Shown here: positions 11,601-22,331 of the stretch, piece by piece | How positions within the stretch are numbered: position 1 is the first letter of the stretch | Layout: the number at the start of each line of letters is the position of its first letter | NCBI GenBank assembly: GCA_033002965.1 | Contig: JAURVB010003185.1 | Span: forward strand, 16,315 to 80,314 | DNA length: 64,000 nucleotides | Origin: Piper betle | Lineage: Eukaryota; Streptophyta; Magnoliopsida; Piperales; Piperaceae | Direction of reading: 5' to 3' | Notes under the pieces: generated by a model | What the model was told of the DNA's origin: nothing | Database searches by the model: none | Seen by the model: the letters and a program-made list of their open reading frames with translations, nothing else | Translations under genes and position numbers: made by a program

Positions 11601-13586
11601 CCTATGTTACTATATAGTCACCTTGGAGTAGCCATTGGGCATGTCCTGCACCACACAGCCGGAGGGCAGCCGGCGGCAGCCGGCGTAGACGGGGCCGCCA
11701 GGGCCATCGCGGACGGCGTCCACGGAGACGTCGACGACGGCCCAGACGCCCTCGGCTTGCTGCTTGCAGAACCTGAGAAAGCTCACTTCCCTCACCGGCA
11801 CCAACGGGGACAACACTTGCAACTCGGCAGTCATCTGCACCAAGAACACCACCACCCCAACCATCAACCAAACAAGTCATAACAAAGCAAAACTTAGCAC
11901 CACCATCACATAAACAATGTTGGATCGATCAAGAACATCTCACAAGCTGCAGAGCTCCGTTTCTGGTGCCGCCCATGCCGGCGGAGATCACGTCGGTGGT
12001 GGAAGCTCTGGCAATCATGCACGGGAACATCTCCACCCACCGATTCTACAAATCACCCTAACAAATTAACGAACACGAACTTCCCGAACTGATCAAGGAA
12101 CCAAAATTTGAGATTAGCTTACAGCATCAACAAGAGTTTCGACCAAAGCAAGGCTATTGATGATGACCATGGAGGTCTCCCTAGACGTCTCGGTGACATA
12201 CCCAACAGGTTTAGGACCGATACATCGAGGGAACACCTTGAGATACTCTTCGTAGTTGATCGTCTCCCTATTACCATGGCTACCATCTAAAGCCGGCAAC
12301 CAGATGGGGTCGTCGGTCTGGGCGAGCTTGAGCAGCTCGTCCATGGCCGCCAACGCCAGCTCGAGCAGCATCGACCGCTCGATCGACCTCTCCAACCCCA
12401 TTATCGGCGGCGAGTCGAGTGGGAGGGAAGGGAAGGCGGCGGCAGCGGGGAGGGGAGAGGGGCGGCCGATGAACTTTCCGGCGAGGGCGCAGACGCGGTC
12501 GAGCTCGTCCTTGAGCCGGGCGTTCTCGAGGCGGAGGTGCTGCGCCTCCATGGACGCCTCCCCCAGCACCGCCGGACCGCCGCAGCCGCTGCACATAGGA
12601 CTCCGCATCGCGTCCCGCATCGCCATGTTCTCCGCCCGCAGCTTGTCGTTCTCCGACCTCAGAATCGCGTTCTCGTGCCGCTCCAATTGCGTCTGATCAT
12701 CCAAAAAAAATGAAAATTTCAAATACAAGAAAAACTATACAGAGACACCAAAGTCAAATGAAATGATTCACAACAGTCTTTCGATTTTTTTTAAATAGAG
12801 AAATAGAAATGAGATTGAAGAATCAGTTGAAAACGTTTGAAAACAACTCTAAGCTCGAAAGATATGAGGTTTTGCAGTACCTTCATTTGGGTGCGGCGGT
12901 TCTGGAACCAGAACTTCACCTGCCGGCTCTCCAAGCACAGCCTCTTGCTCAGCTCCGCCCTTTGCTTTTCGTCTGGATGTGGGCATTCTTTGAACAATCT
13001 GAGAATTACAAAAAAAAAAAACTTAGTTAATATCATATATGATCATGATGATGAAGGCGGGAGGGATTCTATGAATATGTGTAAATATATCTATACGATT
13101 CGAGTTCTTGGATTTGCTGGGGGTGTGGCGATGGTAGCGCTTCTTTCTGGGCGGGTGGTCGGCGTCTAGATCGTCCCCGGAGCCGCCTTCCATGTTATCA
13201 CTTCCAGATCTGCTCTCATACTCCTCTTCTCTGTTGCTGTTGGGGGCCTGGGTAATTCTAGGTTGGAGCAGCTGCTGCTGCTGCTGCTCCCCCTTGCATT
13301 TGCAAGCTCCCCTTGGGCAGCTTCCTGCATGCTTGTTTGCTGCATCAAACAAGGGAACACGCCATTACATATAAGGGTGGAGTGGAACGAGGAGGTGGTG
13401 GTGGCGGGAGCGTACCAGGGCGAGGGAGAGGCCAGGGGAGGAGGCGAAGATGGACTTGGCGACGACGGCGGCCGGTGGAGAGAAGCGGGGGTGGGCAATG
13501 GCCCCGGCGGGCATGTTGAAGTGGATGTCGGCAGCGGCCACCACTCTTGCACCGGAGGCTTCCTCCAACAGCTCCCCAAAATTCAT
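8622..13586 (-). CDS. HD-ZIP class IV homeobox-leucine zipper START-domain transcription factor (ANL2/HDG/ROC type)
   Basis: Nine exons can be placed with GT/AG junctions and consistent phases: 13586-13416, 13339-13097, 12998-12881, 12692-12123, 12045-11944, 11834-11622, 10820-10646, 10221-9854, 9011-8622 (about 783 codons, normal for the family). The start gives M-N-F-G-E-L-L, typical of the class. Order: acidic N-terminus with E-S-R-S-G-S-D-N; homeodomain (about 124-184, with [13 protein letters not shown]); zipper-loop-zipper with C-S-G-C; START (about 285-510, [12 protein letters not shown]); START-adjacent domain to the C-terminus. Known members control epidermal (L1 layer) identity, cuticle and trichomes in the nucleus. 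Exon 2 is two bases too short for its flanking phases: one base is missing in the homeodomain (C5 run, 13119-13123) and one upstream (about 13289-13293). Either this is an error of the sequence or a recent null allele. Confidence 0.93.
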
Positions 13587-14300
13587 CAAAAAGTTAAATC
13601 TTTCTCCCTCACCTCAGTCTCAATTTCTTCTCATCATTGGATCAGCTCTACAGAAAAAACAGAGACACATCAACATACATCGATAAATTGGAGGAAATAG
13701 CAAACACCCATTTCCCCTCTCTCCCCTCACAAAACCAACCATCAACAAAGAGCAACAATATATATATAGCATGTTAAGCACATAAGATATGGTAGCAACC
13801 CCTCCACACCTCCTTCCAACCTCTAAACCAGGCCTAGAGCAAACAGTACCCTCCATGTCTCTGCATGCAGGAGCATAGCTTAGCTGCTCCTCGCCTGTGA
13901 TGGGGAGAGAACAGAAGGCGAAGAAGGGAGGAGGTTTGGAGAGGAGAGAAGGAGATAAAAGAGGTTTGTGTGGACTCTTCGAAGCCTTTCAAATACTACA
14001 CAACAAAAATATTAAAAAATAAAGATGCAACACGATTATAAAGCGTCAGTTGACCCTCCCCAAGAATCCATAATCCATTTCACTTCAGTTTTTCAACTCA
14101 CAAACCCAACAAAAAAAACAAAAAAACTTCGAAACGGTTCAAGCTAAAATGGGACCTGACTACATATTTTCACCTGTGGTAAATTGGGGGAGCCCAGAAT
14201 TTCTTTTGCCTTTGTTGAAGCCCCCTTTTTGTTCTTTTCCTCCCTGCCACTCAGAAACTTCGTTGGGATCTGCACAGTGAAGCCTACGAGTGGTGGACGG
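13587..14300 (-). promoter_or_regulatory. 5' leader and upstream region of the HD-ZIP IV gene
   Basis: This region lies upstream of the start at 13586 on the minus strand. It has moderate GC content and GA/CT-rich tracts (for example around 13900-13970) like plant 5' UTRs. A leader intron is possible but cannot be placed, and no clear TATA box was fixed. Confidence 0.35.
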
Positions 14301-15372
14301 GGAAGGTTGGATATATATATATATATAGCTAATATAATTTATATAAAATATATTTTTTATTTAAAATAATTTAGTCAATCTCGTTATTTAATATCTACAT
14401 GAATAAATTTAAAAATGAATAATAAATAATAAAAATAATTATAAAATTTTAAATCAATTTAATGTTTTTAACCTTTTAATCTTAATTATCAAAATAATTA
14501 TAATAAAAATTAATTTTAAAATATACATTAATTAGTGTTTTTTAAAATCTAAAAGTCATATATATTATTTTTAATATATATAAATAATATTTTATAAGAC
14601 CTATTAAAAATAAATCTAAATTAAACATATAATTTGTATAAATTTAAGCGCAATTAATATAAATTTTTCCTAGTAATATAATGTAATCAATCAAAAATTG
14701 AGATCAAAGTGCAGGGTGGGAGACGGAAGCGGAGACGAAGACGGGAAGAAAAGTGTGGATGTCTATTTGTATCGTCTGCTGCTTGACTTGCTAGGTCTAA
14801 TGGGCGCTGACAAACTCTACTTCTTGGCTGGCTCCAATGTAGTTATACCTCTCCCCGTTCTGTCTGTGTCTCTCTCTCGTTATCTGTCAAAACTGTGGGA
14901 AATCTGGCGTGGGGCTTGCTCAGATTTGCCCTGCTTCCTTCTATATGAAGCTTTTTACTGGACTTAACCTTTTCGGCTTGGATTTGGCAGTCCAGGCTGT
15001 GCATCGTTTTCATTTTCTGGTTCTGGACCTTAATTCTTAACAACAAAATTGTTACCAAGAGTAAGAAACAATCACGATCGAGTTTGACAAATTTATTTTA
15101 TTATCATAATTATATTCTTATTTATAATAAAAGTATAATATATTTTATTATTTTAGATGATATATAATATTATATTAAAAAATTAAAATTAAAAATAATA
15201 AATATTTTTTGAGTTCGTGTCTAGGGTTTAATGAGACCTGAATTCGGACCCAATATAAAATAAATACTAATAAAAACCTAAACTTGTTGGCTCGTATCCC
15301 ATATGATTGAACTAATGTTTAATAATTTTTGGTTGGATGGTAATTTGTTTACCTAGACCCAGTTCGCAACAC
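14301..15372. other. AT-rich intergenic DNA with an island at 14700-15060
   Basis: Contains a short TA run at 14311-14328. At 14700-15060 there is a less AT-rich island with a GAGAGAGAGACACAGACA tract on the minus strand, possibly distal promoter DNA of the HD-ZIP gene. No coding sequence is supported. Confidence 0.3.
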
Positions 15373-16935
15373 CATCTCAAAGCATGCATTTGTGAGAAAT
15401 TAATATTTTCTTTTTAAAAAAGTGATATAATTGATCATAGATGTTGAGTTCAAGTTTAAAGATATTGATTCGAAAAATTATATAGTCAAGTTTAATTATA
15501 GTGATCGAGGCAACTCAAGTTTGCTCTCTTTTGATGCAATATTACAACTTCCCATAGAACACTTGTACAAGGGTATACAAATTTATTTAAAATTTTAGAA
15601 ATCAAAGGCAAATTAAAATTTTCATATCCAACTTTCAAAAAAAATAACTACATTAATTCACCATTTAACCATTAATATTGTAATATATAAAGGGTAGTAA
15701 TTGGAAGGATCATACAATTATTTATGATTTGTTTTACAACTTGTTGGTGCATCAATTTAATTAATTATAAAAGTTTATTGGATATATAATGATAATGATA
15801 AATCATTCAATGCCTAAATTTATTGGATTTTAGAGCTAAGAAAGTTAGAAGGTTTAATAAATGTTGATATGACAGGAGAGGAGTGATTATTACACCTCAT
15901 ATAATTTATACAAGTATACATTCAGATCTTTGAATTTAAATTTTTATGAAATTTAAAATTTAAATGAATTAATTGGAATGCAATAGAGTATGAAATTTAT
16001 ATATATGAAAAGTAGAATGCATGAGTATGAAATTGATAATTTTATTTTTATTTTTGATATCAATATGACCTAATTTTTAATTTTTTAAAATATACTAATT
16101 AATAGACATTTTGAAATTAATTTTTATTACAATTATTTGATGATTAAGATAAAAGAGTTAAAAATATTAGATTGAATTGAAAATTTATACTTACCCTTAT
16201 TATTTATTTTTTTATTCATCTATGCAAATTTTGAATAGTAATACCCATTAAATTAATCCAAATAAAATGTGTAGATTATATAAGTTATATAAGGTGTAGC
16301 TTAGGCATATAAGACTCATAAAATGTGCTAGATAAAGTCACAAAGATTAATAATTTGTTTTAATTAACGACTAATAATTAACCATGGGTAGTGAATGATT
16401 TTCTACATTTAGGCAATTTGTTTGTCCACATGGGAAACTCGTCTGTTTCTTAGGGGGGAGGAATAAAAATAAAAGAAAAAAGAATTTTTCTTTCCAATGA
16501 ATTTTTCCATATTTGATTAGTAAAAATTAAAAATAATAATAATATTTTAAAAAATATTATCTACAATGTTGTCCGTTATAAAGGCACCACTAGAAACAGA
16601 TTATACAAAATAAGTTGTCCCGCACACATATATTTTCTTCTAAATGCATTAGAAATCCAATCGCACATATAGTTAAGCTAAGCGTGGGTGTATTTGCCCC
16701 ATTACAACACATGTATATTTAATAAGTGCACCTATAATTTTAATACATATCATACTACACAGTTGTATCTGTTATATCACATATAACTTTCTAATCCAAT
16801 ACGGATTAAGTTTTGTACCATTTTAATCCTTATTAAGCTTTTCTAAAATAAAATTTTCACAAAATCTTAATTTTTTTTAAAAAATCTTGATATTTTAACC
16901 TGTATTTAATAAAATATTAGTGACAAAATATATTT
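15373..16935. repeat. Tandem segmental duplication, copy 1
   Basis: This non-coding block is repeated directly downstream at 16936-18665. Matching landmarks include AAAAAAGTGATATAA, GGCAACTCAAGTTTGCTC, AAAGGGTAGTAATTGGAAGG, CAATGCCTAAATTTATT and AAAGGCACCACTAGAA, in the same order. Copy 1 ends inside a MITE-like element that is complete only in copy 2. Confidence 0.85.
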
Positions 16936-18665
16936 GTCTCAGAGTATACATTTGTGATAAATTCATATTTTTCTTTTTAAAAAAGTGATATAAATAATCA
17001 TAGATGTTGAGTTCGAGTTTAAAGATGTTGATTCGAAAAATTATATAGCCGAGTTTAATTATATTGATTGAGGCAACTCAAGTTTGCTCAGTTTTGATGC
17101 AATATCACAACTTCCCATATTAAACTTGTACAAGGGTATACAAATTTATTTAAAATTTTAGAAATCAAATGCAAATTAAATTTTCCATATCCAACTATCA
17201 AAAAACAACTACATTAATTCACCATTTAACCATCAGTATTGTAATATATAAAGGGTAGTAATTGGAAGGATCATACAATTATTTATGATTTGTTTTATAT
17301 AGTTTCTTACAACTTATTGGTGCATCAATTTAATTAATTGTAAAAAGGTTTTAACAAATTTGTGCCACCTAGAGGGAGATAATGATGATAATGATAAATC
17401 ATTCAATGCCTAAATTTATTAGATTTTAGAGCTAAGAAAGAAGATTTAATAAATGTTGATAAGACATGAGTGAGTGATCATGATAGTTATTATTATGCAA
17501 ATAAAATATACGAAAAATTAAAGTAAGTGGTATAGTTTATACAAGTGACGTGCCTAATTTGAACTTCTTTGAAGCAAGTCATACAAAATAAAATTTATAT
17601 GTATTAAAAGTAGAATGTATGAGTATGAAATTGATAAAGTTTTATTTTTATTTTTGATATCAATATGACCTAATTTTAAAATTTTTTAAAACATATTAAT
17701 TAATAGATATTTTAAAATTATTTTTATTATAATTATTTGATGATTAAGATAAAAGAGTTAAAAACATTAGATTGAATTGAAAATTTATACTTAGCCTTAT
17801 TATTTATTTTTTATTTATCTATATAGATTTTGAATAGTAGTACCCATTAAATTAATCTAAATAAAATGTGTAGATTATATAAGTTATATAATGTGTAGCT
17901 TACGTATATAAGACTCATGAAAATGTGCTAGATAAAGTCACAAAGATTAATAATTTATTTTTAATTAACGACTAGCAACTAATACTTCAACCATGGTTAG
18001 TGAATGGTCTTCTACATTTAGGCAATTTGTTCATCCACATTGGAAACTCCTTTATTTCTAGCACAAGGGTATTTGGATTGTGAGAAAATGGTTGTGAAAA
18101 GGTGGGGGACGAAATAAAAATAAAAGAAAAAATTTTTTGACCAATGATTTTTTCCGGGAGTGGTGTGGGAGGTGGGGGGTGGGGGGCGCGGGAGAAATAA
18201 AAATAAAAGAAAAAAAGAAATTTTCTGTCCAATGATTTTTTCCATATTTGATTAGTAAAAATTTTAAAAATAATGATATTATTATTTTCTTAAAAATATT
18301 ATCTACAATGTTGTCCGTTATAAAGGCACCACTAGAACCAGATTATACACAATAAGTTGCCCCACACATATACATTTTCTTCTAAATGCATTAGAAAACC
18401 AATCACACAAATAGTTAAACTAAGTTTGGGTGAATTTGCCCCTGTTACAACACATGTATATTTAATAAGTGCACTTCTAATTTTAATACATATCATACTA
18501 CCCGGTTATATCTGTTATATAACGTACCACTTTTTAATCCAGTACAACTTAAGTTTTCTACCATTTTATTCTAATTCGGTTTTTCTATAATAAAATTTTC
18601 ACAAAATCTTTTTTTAAATCTCGATATTTTAACCGATATTTAATAAAATTTTAATGATAAAATAT
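16936..18665. repeat. Tandem segmental duplication, copy 2
   Basis: The second copy of the 1.6 kb block, abutting copy 1. It is longer because of small insertions, mainly at about 18060-18195, where a G-rich segment is present and the AAATAAAAATAAAAGAAAAA/CCAATGATTTTTTCC stretch is itself duplicated. There are many point differences and small indels, so the duplication is not recent. Confidence 0.85.
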
Positions 18666-18769
18666 ATTTTAATATTTAATATAATTCAACCTAGTTGAAC
18701 CAAATATACTTCATACCGGTTATAAATCCGATATATGATAACTAGTATGGTATTTAAAATTATGAGTGC
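18471..18769. mobile_element. MITE-like element, family member 1
   Basis: The ends are inverted repeats: left GCACTTCTAATTTTAATAC, right (reverse complement) GCACTCATAATTTTAAATAC. About 300 bp, AT-rich, no coding capacity. The interior matches the elements at 25632-25956 (inverted) and 48546-48870 (same orientation). A copy truncated at its right end lies at about 16725-16935 in the tandem duplication. Confidence 0.55.
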
Positions 18770-21417
18770 CCATTTTCTCTCTTTTGGCTATTTAACTTTA
18801 GCACCTTTTAAGACCATTAACTCTTTCGCTCTTTCATTCCGAAATACACCCTTTTCATTATTCACAGTATAATCACACTATTTTCATTATCTAAAGTATA
18901 TTAAATATTTATACAATTTTCATTGTCCAAAACTTTGCAGACTATTAGATTTTTCCCAGGTTCTATCCCTAATAATATGGCCACAATAATTCATGGTTGG
19001 TGTCCCTATGGGTTGCATTTTCATCAGCTCAAAACCCTAATTGCAAAACTCTAATTTCAAATTCTATCTTACTAGCATTCCATGTAAGCATTGATGCAAA
19101 GTATATTTATTTAATTAAGCATTTGGTTTTATATTTTAATACCTAAATGATAACAATTCTAATTTAAGGATAAAAATATTATTTTTATGAAGAAAAAATT
19201 TATCTTAAAATCCTTAGAAATTTTCAAAACTTTGCACAAAATAGAGTTTTCCAATTACTCCTTGCCAAGTAAAAAAATATTAGTAATATCATTAATATGG
19301 GGTTATTGTAAAAAGAGGTGATCAATTGTTAGATCAGCTATAAGTAAATTGTTACTCAATAAATATTATCAATATAATTTTAGCATTAAGTTCTAAGGCC
19401 TACCTCAAAACTAACAAGAAAAAAATGTTATTTTTCATAATAATATTGATTGCAATGTTAATAATTTTTCATTCTAAACACAATAGCATTTTATGTTACC
19501 AATTTTATAATTAACTTTTGGGTTATATATATTGTTCTTTAGAGACAAGAATTTTGTAGTTTCCTTAAGAAAGATACGAAAACTCAATTTCAAATAACCA
19601 AGAAGATCAACCAGAAAGTATATATAATTTTAAAACTTATATTTGACTCTAAAAATTCTTCAAGTCAACTTGACTCCATGGCTTACTGAGCCAAATTTCG
19701 TGGATGACTCAATAACGATTAATGTTATAAATATTAATTCCTCGAGTCATGTCAACAAAGTTATCAAAATATATTATATTTTTAAATTAGCTAAATCATA
19801 CTAATTTCATATAATTTTTTATTTACATAATTAAAAATTTAATATAAATGACTCTAAATTGGCTTAAAGTCGACACCACTCCGTAATGTGCCAAGCCAAA
19901 TCCAAGTTTCGAATTTTTAAACCAAGGTGGAAATTTTATAATTTAAGTGGATGATAGTTAATGGTTTATCTTTGTAGACCTTGCAAAATAATCTGTACAA
20001 CTTGTAAGTTATACTAAGTAGGTTATCTAGAGTGGATTCCGATTCTAACATTATGCTTAACTTTTGGCAATTCTTTCTTTTCAGAAAAAGCCAAGTCCAA
20101 ATGCAATCTTCTTTTCATCTTTTTTCTTTCTTTAGTTTAGTTGATTATATACCCCTTTTCCTGTATTATTTTTTTGAAAACATCTACTTTACCCGGTCGA
20201 TCCTTTGTTTTTCTTTTACTTTTCTAATTTCCAGTGGTGCATACTTAGTTTTGAAGCTTCTTTTTACATTAAAAAATCTCTAAGTTGCCTTTACTTTCAC
20301 AATTTTACTATCAGATTCCATGAATGACTTCATAACAATTTTATTACTGAATTTCTAAGTCAAGCAAATAAAGTTAATGAAACATATTAATTTTTTTATA
20401 TTAACTAAATCAATATTTTAAATAGTGTAAATCATATGTTTACCAATTTCAAATAAAAGTGTAGTATATATACTAATTTTGCAAAAATTATTTACTGAAT
20501 TGAAAAAATAATGTAAATGACTCCTAGCCACTTTGGAGTCACTCCTAAGTGACTCTACTTTATAAAATGTCAAAGTCCATTCAAGTTCAAATCCCGAATT
20601 TTTAAATTATAAACAAAAAAATAATATAATTTATTTTAAAAAAGCAAGTATTATGTCAATTCTTCAATTATTTATTTTAGAGTGGTAAACAACCGAGATA
20701 ATAAAATGCAATAGTACCCAATCAAGTGTTGGCAAATCAGCACATATTAAATACCCTTGATGACAATTTTGAAATTTTGATAATTAACAGTTGTTAAGTT
20801 AATACCGACGACCGAACCGTAAGACATTACAACTAATTATTTTTCTTTATTTTGAAGTGCCGCTGCATTCTTAATTGCGTGTGATTGTTTCTCATGTAGT
20901 TGGAAAGCTCCAACAGAGCAGAGCTACATTGTTATGCAGCTGGAAAGTTTACAAATCTCGACACAAAGGACGAGTGTTGACGATGTCAAGTAATTGACTA
21001 GGAATTATTCATACATTCATGAATGTGAGTTAGCAAACAAAATGAAAGACACGTTATCTCTTCTCAATGTGCTTAGTTTTCAACCTAGGCTTTGGTCTTG
21101 ATAACAACCCAGACCCAACACCCTAAATTTGCAGCACATTAAGTCACATTGGTCTGTCTCCCCTTGGCTCATCTGTCCAACTGGGTATTTTAGTAAGGGT
21201 GACATACTTTTAATCCACAAATTTATGACCTAAATATTTTTAATCCCCTTGGCTCATCCCGAATTTCGAACAAAAATAAAGGGAAAATATAATGTCATTT
21301 AGTGCGAATATTTCTATATATATCACCTCAAATAAATATGAAGTATTATATTATAATGATACTTTATTGGATAATGAGGATAATTTTGTCCAAATAGAAA
21401 ATAAACAATAAGTGTGT
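18770..21417. other. AT-rich intergenic DNA with a diverged internal duplication
   Basis: Segments at about 19620-19940 and 20280-20630 appear to be old direct duplicates; both contain variants of GACTC, AAGTCAA and a run ending in GAATTTTTAAA. No genes were recognised. Confidence 0.35.
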
Positions 21418-21425
21418 GTTTGCAC

Positions 21426-22323
21426 CATGGTTGCATAAATCGGAATCAGAATCGGTTGTTCGAGGGATCGAATCGGAATCGGAATCGGTCTAAATCGGCC
21501 AGGAATCGGTTCAGTTGAATCGGTCTGAATAGGTCCAAATCGGTTATATATAATATTTGACAACTCATAAAATAAATATATAAAAATTAGATATTGATGT
21601 CATTTTAATACTATTGTGTATATTATATTTTATAATATTTTTTAAGATTTTTTTTGAATTATTTAGAGTTAGTTATTATTTTTGACTCGAGTCAGACACG
21701 AGTCAAGTTTTAATTACGAGAATGCCACTGACCAGGCGCGGTCGGCAGCCCGGTCGGCGGCGAGTCTCGCGGCCACTGCACTGTCGGCCGGCCACACGTC
21801 GGAGGCGCGGTTGTGAGGGCGGCGGCGATGTCGGCAGCCCGGTCGGAGGAACAGTCGGCGGCCCGAAGTCGGCGGCGATTCGTGCGTCACACAGCCGATT
21901 CGGTCCGGCCACACGTCGGCGGCGACGTTGCGAGGTCGGAGGCGAGGTCGCAGCCCGGTCGGCGGCGAGCCCGGAGTCGGGGACGCACGGCGGAGGCGGA
22001 AACGCGGCGGCGGAGGGCGGACGAGCGGCGGCGGAGGGGGGGGTTAATTTTAGGTTTTGAAATCAAAATTACCATTTTACCCATACTTAAATAATTTAAT
22101 AAATATCATACCTAGGGTATTTTAGTAATTTATCAAAAAACCGATTCTTCTCGATTCACCCCGATTCCGAATCGGAGTCAACTCGGTCGGAATCGGGGTG
22201 AATCGGGCGAGTTCGGCTCCGATTCGGGGCCGACCGATTCGGCCCCGAAATCGGATCGGCACGCTGCCGATCCAATTCGAATCGGCTGATTCCACTCGAA
22301 ATCGGCCAATTCCGGCAACACTG
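21426..22323. mobile_element. Non-autonomous hAT-type transposon with 8-bp target duplication
   Basis: The element is flanked by an exact 8-bp direct repeat, GTTTGCAC, at 21418-21425 and 22324-22331. Its ends are imperfect inverted repeats: left CATGGTTGCATAAATCGG, right (reverse complement) CAGTGTTGCCGGAATTGG. Both ends are followed by many AATCGG/ATCGG motifs. The interior holds an AT-rich segment and a GC-rich block rich in GTCGGCGGCG (21725-22045). No transposase frame is present. An 8-bp duplication and short TIRs beginning CA fit the hAT superfamily. Confidence 0.75.
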
Positions 22324-22331
22324 GTTTGCAC

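Noticed and set aside
12256..12696. 146-residue plus-strand frame
   Set aside because: Antisense shadow of HD-ZIP exon 4, which encodes the conserved zipper and START start.
21722..22094. Arg-rich frames over the GC block
   Set aside because: Low-complexity GTCGGCGGCG-type sequence inside a bounded hAT-type element.
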